This document shows positions 40,835 to 49,310 of a stretch of DNA of 64,000 bases, in pieces; position 1 is the first letter of the stretch, and each line of letters opens with the position of its first letter. The notes beneath the pieces were generated by a model. The model was not told the DNA's origin, made no database searches, and saw only the letters and a program-made list of their open reading frames with translations. Origin of the DNA: a bacterium (lineage in GTDB: Bacteria > Planctomycetota > UBA1135 > GCA-002686595); contig JAAELL010000476.1 in NCBI GenBank assembly GCA_024226735.1, positions 1 through 64,000 on the forward strand. The letters are read 5' to 3'. Position numbers and translations under genes: made by a program.

Positions 40835-41098
40835 GTGCTCGCGACGCTCGACGACCGCGGGAGCCTGGGCAACCTGTGCCTCGGCGTCACCGGAGAGCTC
40901 GGCCGGTACAACGACATGACGCAGAACTCCGGCGACATGGGGAGCTTCTCGATCCCGATCGACCTGACGGCCGTGCCCATCGCGACGGGGCCTCCGGTCG
41001 CGATCGCGCCGGGGCAGTCCTGGAACTTCCAGGCCTGGTTCCGCGACGTGGGGGGGACCAGCAACTTCACCGACGGGGTGAACATCCAGTTCTTCTGA
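40835..41098 (+). pseudogene. Orphan NFTD domain tail
   Basis: Right after the Kelch gene stop, a frame of 87 residues gives the second half of another NFTD domain (GSLGNLCLGVTGELGRYND, NSGDMGSFSIPIDLTAVP, PGQSWNFQAWFRD, SNFTDGVNIQFF) with a normal stop. The first half of the domain and any upstream protein are absent, and no start of its own is convincing. It is the tail of a lost paralog, joined behind the Kelch gene by recombination between related genes or by assembly error. Confidence 0.75.
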
Positions 41099-41122
41099 TA
41101 CGGATGGACGTGTGCGTGCCGC

Positions 41123-41155
41123 GCCCCTCGCGTCTTCGACGCGAGGGGCGTTTTT
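41123..41155 (+). terminator. Rho-independent terminator
   Basis: A perfect 12-base stem (GCCCCTCGCGTC / GACGCGAGGGGC) with a three-base loop is followed by GTTTTT. It lies 25 bases after the orphan NFTD stop and ends the run of plus-strand exported genes. Confidence 0.9.
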
Positions 41156-41341
41156 CGACTCCGGAGAATCGAGGCGTACGGGATTCGTCGTTTGGGCCGG
41201 AGATCGCGGCCTGCCGCCCCAATTGGAGTCGGCCTCGCGCGCATCGCCGCGCGGCACCGGCCTTCGGTTGGGATGGCGGCGCCCTGACGTCACCTCGAAG
41301 AACCGTCGCCGTGTACCCCTTCCGTTCCGGGCAAGGTGAAC

Positions 41342-42434
41342 ATGATGAAGTTCCTGATCGTTCCTCTTTCCGTGCTCGTCCTCGTGCAGGCGACTCAGGC
41401 CCAAAAAGCCGACGAGTCGTTCAAGTGCTTCACGGACGGCCCGCCGTCCACTGTGGTCCTCCGGGTGCGTTCCCGACTACTCTCCCCTCGACTGCACGGA
41501 GGTCACAAGAGTCGCCGTCGAGTTCCACATCCTTCGGAACGAGGCGGGGGAACGGGGTTTCCAGGACAACCCGGCCGACATCGCCTTCCTGACCACGGAC
41601 ATGATGGGAGAGCTGAACGACCGGCTGAAGAATCTGGAGCCGAACAAGCTGGTTCCGGGGGATCAGGATTACGTCACGGACTTGAAGCTGGAGTTCATCC
41701 TGCGCCAGATCCACTTCTACGACGACCCGGGGGACGGCGCGGCTCTATGGGACTGGACCGACGGAGTCCTCGCCAACCTCGGCAAGTGGGCGCCCATGGT
41801 CGAGCGGCACGTGACGCTGAACACGGACATCCCGGTCAAGGACGACGCCATTCACGTGTTCTTCGTCGAGGAGCCGCTCGCCCTGAACGACACGCGCATG
41901 CAGGGGGTCGCCTGCGGCATCGTGTGCGCCCAGTCCGTCGTGATGTGGGGACCGTACGACGAGTACCTGAATGCGAGCTCGAACACTGCGCGCACGATCG
42001 CCGGCGTGCTCGCGCACGAGTTCTTTCACTGCCTCGGCCTGGGTCACGCGTTCGGCAACGACGGATGTCAAGACACCCCGGATACGAACGACTGTTGGTG
42101 CGGGCCCGACTGCTCCAACAACTACATGGACTACAACTGCGAGCGGAGCAACGTGTCCAAGTGCCAGGCGTGCAAGATGCTCGGCAACCTGCGGAACGTC
42201 CCCGAGCTTCGAAAGCTCGTGATTCCGAACTGTGTGGGCGAGAACCTGGTTCTCAACGGCAGCTTCGAGGGCGATTGCATGCCTCTGGACATCGTGACCC
42301 TGTTTCCCGGTGAGACCTGCCTCCTGCCCTGGGAAGTGATCTCCCCCGGCAACGTGGATGTGGTCGGGCCGAACCACTGGGTGGCATCGCGCGGGGGCTA
42401 TTCGGTCGAACTGGCGGGCAACGTATCGACCTGA
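41342..42434 (+). pseudogene. Exported metzincin-type metalloprotease gene with DUF642-like domain, frameshifted and 3' truncated
   Basis: The start at 41342 (AAGGTGA upstream) gives a signal peptide ending ATQAQ, then a frameshift at about 41450-41470. The other frame continues CVPDYSPLDCTEVTRVAVEF, FILRQIHFYDD and a zinc motif HEFFHCLGLGH (HExxHxxGxxH) with a Met-turn-like NYMDYNC. This is the metzincin or pappalysin-like layout. After it, LVLNGSFEG, PWEVISPGNVDVVG and GGYSVELAG mark a DUF642/choice-of-anchor domain. The frame is cut at 42434, where an NFTD tail in another frame begins. Confidence 0.72.
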
Positions 42435-42535
42435 TCCAACCGGGTGAGACGTGGCACTTCCAGTGCTGGTACCGAGACGTGAATCCCGGCGGGACCTCGA
42501 ACTTCACCGGCGCGGCCGCGGTGCAGTTCGAGTGA
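42422..42535 (+). pseudogene. NFTD domain end fragment fused to the protease gene
   Basis: A frame of 37 residues reads RIDLIQPGETWHFQCWYRDV then NPGGTSNFTGAAAVQF and a stop. It is just the last third of an NFTD domain, overlapping the truncated end of the DUF642-like domain in another frame. It suggests a join between two exported-protein genes. Confidence 0.7.
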
Positions 42536-42573
42536 GGGACGCCACGAGGTGACCCGATCCACGCTTGTTTCGG

Positions 42574-42604
42574 GCTCCCGCACCTGCGACGCAGGCGCGG
42601 GAGC
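42574..42604. other. Strong hairpin, possible terminator
   Basis: GCTCCCGC and GCGGGAGC flank an inner CCTGCG/CGCAGG pair, giving a near-perfect 14-base stem. There is no clear T-run after it on either strand. It lies 39 bases after the NFTD fragment stop. Confidence 0.5.
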
Positions 42605-42638
42605 TCGTCCGGTCGCGGGCCCCCCCGGCGGCGAAACA

Positions 42639-42835
42639 TCATCGCCTTCGGAGCTCGAACACCACCTCGGTCACCTTGCCGGACTCGACGTTCACGAGCC
42701 GCGGCTCGGGTGCGTGGAACTCGTTGAGCGACGGGTGGCCGTGGCGGAAGTGAAGGAGCTCCACCCAGTGGGTGCCCGGAGGCTGAGCTTCCCCATGTCG
42801 ACGATGCATCCTTCCCCCCCATCCACGACCACCCA
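42639..42835 (-). pseudogene. C-terminal fragment of a carboxypeptidase-regulatory-like domain
   Basis: The minus strand encodes CIVDMGKLSLR in one frame and PPGTHWVELLHFRHGHPSLN, EPRLVNVESGKVTEVVFELR in another, then a stop at 42639. A G-run near 42815 could be the frameshift. The look is that of the C-terminal beta-sandwich of carboxypeptidase-regulatory-like domains. It begins directly after the tRNA terminator and has no start. Confidence 0.5.
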
Positions 42836-42841
42836 GGGCAC

Positions 42842-42866
42842 GAAAAAGCGGCCTCGGAGGCCGTTT
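42842..42866 (-). terminator. Rho-independent terminator following the tRNA fragment
   Basis: On the minus strand ACGGCCTCCGAGGCCG forms a tight stem and is followed by CTTTTT. It lies 17 bases after the CCA end of the tRNA-Gly fragment, where a tRNA unit would normally end. Confidence 0.8.
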
Positions 42867-42882
42867 CACGCGCGATCGGAAT

Positions 42883-42927
42883 TGGAGCGGCTGAACGGAT
42901 TCGAACCGTCGACATCAACCTTGGCAA
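42883..42927 (-). tRNA. tRNA-Gly(GCC) 3' half only
   Basis: The minus strand reads TTGCCAA (anticodon loop with GCC), then GGTTG as the 3' side of the anticodon stem, a variable loop, the T arm GACGG-TTCGAAT-CCGTT, the 3' acceptor strand CAGCCGC, discriminator T and an encoded CCA. Upstream of the anticodon loop the expected CAACC stem side, D arm and 5' acceptor GCGGCTG are absent. This is therefore half a tRNA gene, cut in the anticodon loop. That is where site-specific integrases often recombine, but a deletion or assembly join would look the same. Confidence 0.75.
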
Positions 42928-43007
42928 CCGAGCCGGACGGCAGGGGCAAACCGTTGGTGTAGCAGCAGGTGGGACGCCGGCCAGCGACTTCTCGGAGACG
43001 AGGATCG

Positions 43008-43817
43008 TCACGTTCCTGTAGGGCGGTCCAGGTACGCCATGTAGCACGACCCCGCGGTGCGGAATCCCAGACTCCGGTAGAGGGCGATCGCGGGATCGTT
43101 GTCGTCGTCGACGATCAGCTGCACGGCGGGTGCATCGCGCAGCAGCTCGGCGACCAGGAACGCGCACAGGCGCCGGCCCAGCCCGCGCTGGCGGTACCCG
43201 GGGAACGTGAAGGTGCCGCCGATGCACGCGTAGTCGGGGGTCGCGCCCGAGCGGCACACGACCGAGACGATGCGCCGGTCGCGCTCGAGCACGGCGACTT
43301 CGCCGGCGCGCACCCGCGCGGCCCAGTCGTTGCGTGCGCTTCCCCCGCGTTCCTGGTTGTAGAGCACCTGGTACCCGTCGAGCCGCTCGCAGTCGGCTTC
43401 GCCGGCCCAGCGGCCTTCGGCGCCGTTGGGTGAGCGCGCGCAGCGCATGACCAGGAGGTCGTGTTCACGGACGACGGGAACGCCGCGCTCCGCCAACCCG
43501 GCGCGCAGCATCCTCTTGATGCTCCCCGCGGCGTTGGCCTTGGTCACCGGTCCCGCGGCGAGTGCGGAGGCGAGCGACGCGTCGCACGCAGGACGGTCGG
43601 CGGCGTGCAGGAACCAGAGGCCCGTGGACGACAGCAGCGACACACCGGCGATGCCGCCACTCGCTTCGCTGGTCAGGACCTCGCTTCGCCAGGCCTTCCG
43701 CCGCGCGGCGTCGGCGCGAAGGGTGATCTCGGCACCGAGGTTCTCGGTCGCGTGGACCGTGAGCCACTCGAGCGCTCGGGAGCGAAGGGCAGGATCGAGG
43801 TCGGTGATCGGGATCAT
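43008..43817 (-). CDS. GNAT-family N-acetyltransferase
   Basis: The ATG at 43817 fits better than a TTG four codons upstream. The 269-residue protein ends with a GNAT domain: VAVLERDRRIVSVVCRSG, GGTFTFPGYRQRGLGRRL (the Q.RGLGR acetyl-CoA loop), LIVDDDNDPAIALYRSLGF and a final YMAYLDRP. The N-terminal half is a second, diverged unit, as in two-domain GNAT proteins. It transfers an acetyl group to an unknown amine. The stop lies about 80 bases from the tRNA remnant, with nothing recognisable between. Confidence 0.88.
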   Translation of the reverse strand: MIPITDLDPALRSRALEWLTVHATENLGAEITLRADAARRKAWRSEVLTSEASGGIAGVSLLSSTGLWFLHAADRPACDASLASALAAGPVTKANAAGSIKRMLRAGLAERGVPVVREHDLLVMRCARSPNGAEGRWAGEADCERLDGYQVLYNQERGGSARNDWAARVRAGEVAVLERDRRIVSVVCRSGATPDYACIGGTFTFPGYRQRGLGRRLCAFLVAELLRDAPAVQLIVDDDNDPAIALYRSLGFRTAGSCYMAYLDRPTGT

Positions 43818-44056
43818 GGCCGGAAGCAAGAGTAGCTTCCCACCTCGCCTCCGCTCTCAGACCGCCGTCACATCCAGAGGCCGGCTCGGCGCGCGCGCCG
43901 CCCCATCCTTCTACCCGTCGCGACTCGGTAGCCCCAGCGACGCCCCATGGAGCGCCGCCGTCGTCGGCGCCCGGCCCCTGAATCGAGCGCTTGCAGCGTC
44001 GAAGGTGGCTTGCTGCAGCGCGAAGCCGGACTGCAACGTGTTGCCTGCTCGCGATC

Positions 44057-44200
44057 CGGCCTGAGGTACCGCGAAACCGTAGCCTCGGACACCGTGACCC
44101 CGAGCTTCAAGAGCTCGCCGTGGATCCGGGGCGCGCCCCACAACGGATTGCCCTGCGCTATCCGTCCAATGAGGTCGCGGAGTGGGTGCAGCGTCGAGCG
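44057..44200 (-). pseudogene. Transposase fragment (integrase-type, HTH_21 region)
   Basis: The minus strand encodes DLIGRIAQGNPLWGAPRIHG, ELLKLGVTVSEATVSRYLRP, a close match in phrasing to the helix-turn-helix just before the DDE domain of IS3/IS481-type transposases. The DDE core does not follow in any frame. The remainder of 43830-44372 shows no gene I can support. It is the relic of an insertion sequence. Confidence 0.75.
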
Positions 44201-44372
44201 CGCGACGTCTCTCCATCGTGTCCCAAGACCCGGGGAGCGGGGGGGCAGCCGACCGACTCGCTCGTCCCACGATCGGGATGCGTGAATCCCCCGCCCCGGC
44301 CACGGATCGATAGCCCTAACGCCGGGCAGACGGAATGGCGAGGAGGGATGTTGCCCTCCCTCGACGTTCCCT

Positions 44373-45569
44373 ATGTACGACAACTTCCCACAGCGGGCGC
44401 TCGGCCTGATCCCGACTTCACTTCTCCTCGTCAGCCTCGGATGGTCTCGTCCCGCGTCGGCCCAGGACGACGAGCTCACCGCTCTGCGCGAGCAGCTCGA
44501 GCGCCAGCAAGAACGTTTGCAGCAGGTCGAAGAGCAGCTCGGTGTCTCGAGCGACGAAGAAGGCCCGGACGCGGACGCATTGACGCTGAGTGAGCTCCTC
44601 TCCGACGTCGAGGCGGCGGAGCACACCGAGACCTACGGCTCAAACTCGTCGGGCCTTGCGGTGCATGGCTTCCTGAACTTCGAGTACGCCGATGCGGACA
44701 GCTCCGATTCCGAGTTCGATCTGCACCACGCGAACATGTTCTTCGCGGCCGACCTCGGTTCCCACGCGCAAGGCTGGATCGAGGTCGAGTACGAACACGC
44801 GGGCGAGGTTGTCGAGCTCGATCAGGCGGAGATCCGCATCTTCAGCGGCGACACGACCGTCGGCTTCGGCCGCTTCTACGCCCCGTTCGGGATCGAGCGC
44901 AGAAGCTGGTACCCGCCGACGAACGCATTCGTCTCACGCCCGGCAGCCTTTCGGCGGATCGTGCCCGGCAACTGGTACGAGACCGGCGCACGCCTGGAGC
45001 ACGACGGGCGCATCGGCGATTGGGGCGTACAGACCGAGCTCGCCGTGACGAACGGCCTCGGCGCCGGTGCCGACACGGACGTGCGTGATGCCCGCCAGTC
45101 CCGAGACAACGGCACCGGCAAGGCCGTCATCGGGCGCATCGGCGCCACGCCGCGTGAAGGCCTCGGCTTCGGCATCTCCGGCGCGACCATGGGCTACGAG
45201 TCCGACCAGGGGATCGACTTCCTCGGAGTCGACGTCGAATACGCGCGCGGCCCCTGGCTCGCGCGCGCGGAAGGCGTCCAGAGCCGGGTCGAATCCAGCT
45301 CGTTGCCAACTGGCGATTTCATGCGCGCGGGGCTGTACCTGCAGCTAGGGCGCGAGATCTACGCGCGGGACGAGGAGAGCCTCTGGATCAGCGCCCGGCT
45401 CGACATCCTCGACGGGAACGACGACGTCGTCGACCAGGAGGACTTCACCGCCTACAACCTGGCGGCCACTTGGCAAAAGCACGCAAACGTGAAGTATCGA
45501 CTCGAAGGACGCGCCTTCGAGGGTCGGCACGGCGCCGATCTGGTGAGTGACTACGAGCTCCTCTTTTAG
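44373..45569 (+). CDS. Outer-membrane porin-like beta-barrel with N-terminal coiled coil
   Basis: The 398-residue protein has a signal peptide ending RPASAQ, a short coiled coil (LREQLERQQERLQQVEEQL), then alternating strands typical of a phosphate/polyanion-type porin (GLAVHGFLNFEYADAD, HAQGWIEVEYEHAGEVVELD, TTVGFGRFYAPFGIERRSWY, ARLEHDGRIGDWGVQTELAV). It ends in an aromatic residue (YELLF), usual for barrels inserted by the BAM machinery. An exact substrate cannot be given. It is followed 23 bases later by the small gene before the histidine kinase. Confidence 0.82.
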   Translation: MYDNFPQRALGLIPTSLLLVSLGWSRPASAQDDELTALREQLERQQERLQQVEEQLGVSSDEEGPDADALTLSELLSDVEAAEHTETYGSNSSGLAVHGFLNFEYADADSSDSEFDLHHANMFFAADLGSHAQGWIEVEYEHAGEVVELDQAEIRIFSGDTTVGFGRFYAPFGIERRSWYPPTNAFVSRPAAFRRIVPGNWYETGARLEHDGRIGDWGVQTELAVTNGLGAGADTDVRDARQSRDNGTGKAVIGRIGATPREGLGFGISGATMGYESDQGIDFLGVDVEYARGPWLARAEGVQSRVESSSLPTGDFMRAGLYLQLGREIYARDEESLWISARLDILDGNDDVVDQEDFTAYNLAATWQKHANVKYRLEGRAFEGRHGADLVSDYELLF

Positions 45570-45592
45570 ATCGTGCTGGACTTCTGATCACC

Positions 45593-46243
45593 GTGGGACC
45601 GTGGAAGACAGTCGTACTGACGGCCTTGTTCTTGGCCGGTCAGGTGCCACCGGGTCCGGCCAAGGCTCGGGCGGCATTGCGCCCGTCGCTCGTCGCCGTG
45701 AGCACGCGGCTCTGCACGTACCTGGACCGTGACGACTGGCGGCGAGTCGAGCTCACCGCGTCCGTCATCCTTCCGCTCGCGCGCGCGCTCGACAAGGAAC
45801 ACGGCCTCGGCCAGGCACAAGCCCTGGAGCAGGGGCTCGAGCAACGCGACGACGCAAAGACCCTGCGCGCGCTGACGAAGATCCTCTATTGGGACACGCG
45901 CGACCTGCTGCAGCCGATCTCGGTTGGGCGGCTCTCGACCGCCAAGGACACGAAATCGCGCCTCCTGAAGGCACGTCAGGCGCTGACCTTTCTCACCCCT
46001 TTGATCAAGGCCAAGAAGGTTGTGCGCAAGGGCAAGCAAGAACTGGGCAGCGGCAAGCGGATCTCCGCTGCGCTCGAGAAGACGCTCGACAAGCCCCTGA
46101 ACTACCTCCCGACCGAGCGTAAGTACGGCAAGAACAAACACTGGGCTCAAAACGCCGAGAAGGACGTGCAGTCCTTCTTGCTCCTCCTCGAGGCGGCGCT
46201 TCCGGAACTGCACGGCCGCAGGGACCGAGAGACGGCACGGTGA
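45593..46243 (+). CDS. Small exported protein upstream of the hybrid histidine kinase
   Basis: It starts with GTG at 45593 and encodes 216 residues with a possible signal peptide ending GPAKA. The rest is helical and lysine-rich (TKSRLLKARQALTFLTPLIK, SGKRISAALEKTLDKPLNYL) and unlike any family I recognise. Its stop overlaps the GTG start of the kinase (GTGA), so the two are translationally coupled. It may be an extracytoplasmic partner of the sensor; that is inference. Confidence 0.68.
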   Translation: MGPWKTVVLTALFLAGQVPPGPAKARAALRPSLVAVSTRLCTYLDRDDWRRVELTASVILPLARALDKEHGLGQAQALEQGLEQRDDAKTLRALTKILYWDTRDLLQPISVGRLSTAKDTKSRLLKARQALTFLTPLIKAKKVVRKGKQELGSGKRISAALEKTLDKPLNYLPTERKYGKNKHWAQNAEKDVQSFLLLLEAALPELHGRRDRETAR

Positions 46244-48540
46244 GCCGACTCTCGCTGCCGCTAGGTCTGCGCATCGCGGTCGTCTCCGCGGTCCCGACGC
46301 TCGTCATGCTCGCGGCGGGCGGCATCTACCTCAATGCACGCGATCTCGACGCGGCGGTGTCGCGACAGACCCAGGTTGCGGAGGTCCACGCCACGCAGTT
46401 CGGTGTCTACTCGCTGTTCGACATCTTGACCGAGGATGGCGAGCGACTCCGGGTGACGATCGAGGAGCTGGCCGGACGAGTTCCCGAGCTGTACGCGTGC
46501 CGCGTCACGAACGACGCGGGGACTCCGCTGCTCGAGTGGACGCGCGGCTCCCGCATCGACTGGACGGCGGGCGGGACCGAGTACGTCTTGGCCTCGGCGC
46601 AAGTGATGGACGCCGCTCGGGTCGCCGGATCTACGGAGATCGCATTCGACCTACGCCCGCTCACCGAGCGCCTCGCGCAAAGACGGCGAACGATGGTGCA
46701 GACCGCGTTGGCGCTGTTCGCCGGCATCGCGGTCCTGTCGTGGTTCTACGGCGCAAAGATCGCAGGGAGGCTCGCGCGGTTCGTCTCGGCCACCGAACGG
46801 ATCGCGTCCGGGCAATACGACACCTCCTTGTGCGAAGGCAACGACGAGCTCGGCCGACTCGGAGTGGCGTTCAACTCGATGAGCTGCAAGCTCGACAGCG
46901 CCGTATCGGCGTACGATCGGACCGAGATGGCACTGAAGGAGGCGAGGGACGCGGCGGAGTCGGCCAACCGCTCGAAGAGCCTCTTCCTGGCCAACATGAG
47001 CCATGAGATCCGCACACCGATGAACGGCGTGATCGGGATGACCGAGCATTTGCTCGCCACCGAGCTCAACAACGATCAACGCGGCATCGTGGCCATGGTT
47101 CAGGAGTCGGGCGAATCGTTGCTCACGATCATCAACGACATCCTCGACTTCTCCAAGATCGAGGCCCAACGCATCGTGCTCGAGCACGTGGAATTCGACC
47201 CGCGCGGGACGATCGAAAGCGCGACCAGCCTCATGGCCGCCGCGGCCGACTCGAAGGGCCTCGACCTCGCGTGCCGTGTGCACGCAGACGTCCCCGCGAT
47301 CGTGCGGGGCGATCCGACACGACTGAAACAGGTGCTCGTCAACCTCATCGGGAACGCCGTGAAGTTCACCGATCATGGCGAGGTCGTCGTCCGAACGTCC
47401 CTCGCGGACCAGCACGCCGACGAGATAGTCCTGCGATTGGAGGTCAGCGACACCGGCATCGGTGTGCCGCTCGACCGGCAGAGCCAGCTCTTCCAAGCCT
47501 TCACGCAAGCGGACTCCTCGACGACGCGTGAGTACGGCGGCACGGGCCTCGGTCTTTCGATTTCGAAACGGTTGGCAGTGCTGATGGGTGGCGATGTCGG
47601 CCTCGACAGCCGGCCGGGCGAGGGAAGCACGTTCTGGTTCACCGCTCGTTTGCACGTCGTGACGCCGCCCGGCGAGGCCGCTGACGTCCGCGCGCTGCGC
47701 GGCAAGCATGCGCTCGTCGTGGAGTCGAACCCGGGTACGCGCGGAACGCTCGTCGAGACAGCACAAGCCTGCGGCATGACGTTCGAGTCCGCCTCGAATG
47801 TGGCGCTGGCGCTCACGGCCCTCGACAACGCCCGGGCGCTCGGGCGGCGGTTCGACCTGGCCATCGTCGGTGCATCCGACGCGGCGCTCGACTCGGCGCT
47901 CGAGGACGCAGACCTCCCCATCGTACAGCTCATCTTGCAGCGCGAGTGGAGCGCGCTGGAGGGCAGGCTCCCGGAGCGGGCGTCAGCCGCCGTCACGCGC
48001 CCCGTCCTGCAGACGGCACTGACGCGGGCCCTCGTGATCGCCTCCGGCCATGCGCCCGGTCGGGACGAACGCCGCTCCCAGGGCATGCCGGCGGCCGAGC
48101 AGGCCGGCGAACTCCACGTCCTGATCGCCGAGGACAACCGCGTCAATCAAGTCGTCGCCACCCGGATGCTGACGCGGCTAGGCATCTCGGCGGACGTCGT
48201 CGAGACGGGCGCGGCGGCGGTGGAGGCCGTCGCGCGGCGCCACTACGACGCAGTGCTGATGGACTGCCACATGCCGGGGCTCGATGGCTTCGAGGCGACG
48301 AGGGCCATCCGCGCCCAACCCGCGCTGAAGGATATCCCCATCATCGCGCTCACGGCCAACGCGATGCAGGGCGACCGCCAGCGCTGCCTCGATAGCGGGA
48401 TGGACGACTACGTAACCAAGCCCGTCCGGATCGAGGTCCTCGAGAAGGTCCTCCGGCACTGGACCCGCTCACCGCGAGCCGAGCTGCGCCCGCGACCACA
48501 CCCCGCCGCAAGCGGGAGTGACGTCGGGGGAGGCTCGTAG
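46240..48540 (+). CDS. Hybrid sensor histidine kinase/response regulator with a degenerate first receiver
   Basis: The 766-residue protein has two membrane helices (about 10-30 and 151-170) around an outer sensor domain, a HAMP domain, HisKA with FLANMSHEIRTPMNGVIGM, and HATPase motifs NLIGNAVKF, DTGIGV and GGTGLGLSISKRL. A first receiver-like domain (from about 485) has VVESNPGTR and DLAIVGAS, so it lacks the phosphorylatable aspartate. The second receiver (about 625-745) is normal: IAEDN, VLMDCHMPG, LTANAM, VTKP. It autophosphorylates and passes phosphate internally. The output partner is not in the window. Confidence 0.93.
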   Translation: MSRLSLPLGLRIAVVSAVPTLVMLAAGGIYLNARDLDAAVSRQTQVAEVHATQFGVYSLFDILTEDGERLRVTIEELAGRVPELYACRVTNDAGTPLLEWTRGSRIDWTAGGTEYVLASAQVMDAARVAGSTEIAFDLRPLTERLAQRRRTMVQTALALFAGIAVLSWFYGAKIAGRLARFVSATERIASGQYDTSLCEGNDELGRLGVAFNSMSCKLDSAVSAYDRTEMALKEARDAAESANRSKSLFLANMSHEIRTPMNGVIGMTEHLLATELNNDQRGIVAMVQESGESLLTIINDILDFSKIEAQRIVLEHVEFDPRGTIESATSLMAAAADSKGLDLACRVHADVPAIVRGDPTRLKQVLVNLIGNAVKFTDHGEVVVRTSLADQHADEIVLRLEVSDTGIGVPLDRQSQLFQAFTQADSSTTREYGGTGLGLSISKRLAVLMGGDVGLDSRPGEGSTFWFTARLHVVTPPGEAADVRALRGKHALVVESNPGTRGTLVETAQACGMTFESASNVALALTALDNARALGRRFDLAIVGASDAALDSALEDADLPIVQLILQREWSALEGRLPERASAAVTRPVLQTALTRALVIASGHAPGRDERRSQGMPAAEQAGELHVLIAEDNRVNQVVATRMLTRLGISADVVETGAAAVEAVARRHYDAVLMDCHMPGLDGFEATRAIRAQPALKDIPIIALTANAMQGDRQRCLDSGMDDYVTKPVRIEVLEKVLRHWTRSPRAELRPRPHPAASGSDVGGGS

Positions 48541-48571
48541 GTCAATGGGGTGCTTCGCTCATCGGCTGTTG

Positions 48572-48901
48572 CTACGCGGCGCATGCAATCTCCCCGGTGG
48601 CCCACTCGGACCGCGGTGACGCCAACCCCGCCGGCATCGCCGGCGTTCCCCGACCAGGCAAGCCCGGGTGCGGGCGGACGAAGTTGTAGTAGCAGCGCAA
48701 CAGCTCGAGTTGCTCCGCGAGCCTCGACCGTCGCCGCGCATGCGCCGGTGTCTTCCGTGCCAAGTACGAGCAACCGCGACGGATCGTCAGATTGAGCCGC
48801 TCGATGAACGACGTGTTCAGCTTCGACGAGTCCTCCGATTCCGCGAGCGCGCGCTCGAGCTCGTAGTCCGACCCGATGACGAGGCGCCGGTCGACGGTCA
48901 C
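48572..48901 (-). pseudogene. Transposase C-terminal fragment
   Basis: From a GTG at 48901 the frame encodes SKLNTSFIERLNLTIRRGCS, ARKTPAHARR, EQLELLRCYYNFVRPH and TPAMPAGLA, which is the typical end of an IS1/ISNCY-like transposase. The catalytic upstream part is missing. It is a decayed mobile element. Confidence 0.8.
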
Positions 48902-49310
48902 GACGCGCTACCGGCAGCACGGCTGACTAATAGGGGGCTCGTGGACACCTCCCGGGCTGGATACCGGTCGGCGTCATTTGAGATCGCTAACGATTTCAAA
49001 TGACCAAGCAATGTTGTCCATCCGATTCGCAATGTCTGCCAAGAGCGCCTCGGCGTCTCGAGAGTTGCACGCCGCTCGCGAAGCGGGCACGTGATACACA
49101 CCGTGCATCTGTGGGGCAGCGGCCCGGACTCGGCGATCTACGTGGGCGACTCCCTGCAGGCAGTGTCGACCACCTTTCGTTGAGCGAGCGAAGGTCGAGT
49201 TGGCGTCCTCGATGCGCACCGGCCCAGACCGAAGCGCAGCGACACGGAGCACCCCCGTCCCGGGCGCGCGAGTCGCGGCCCGGGACGGGTGTTTGACACG
49301 TCCATCCACA
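48902..49310. other. Stretch without a supported gene beside the transposase remnant
   Basis: It holds the inverted repeat at 48974-49003. On the minus strand, a short open segment from 49108 to 48974 reads protein-like (EALLADIANRMDNIAWSFEI), but it has no family match and no ribosome binding site. I treat it as the tail of a lost gene at most. Confidence 0.4.
48974..49003. repeat. Inverted repeat TCATTTGAGATCG / CGATTTCAAATGA
   Basis: Two 13-base arms with one mismatch and a four-base loop. AT-rich compared with its surroundings and 70 bases from the transposase fragment. It could be a terminal repeat, a protein-binding site or a terminator; there is no T-run. Confidence 0.6.

Noticed and set aside
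42883-43000. A complete tRNA gene at this place
   Set aside because: Only the 3' half fits. The 5' acceptor, D arm and 5' anticodon stem are absent, and a long-variable-arm tRNA does not fold either.
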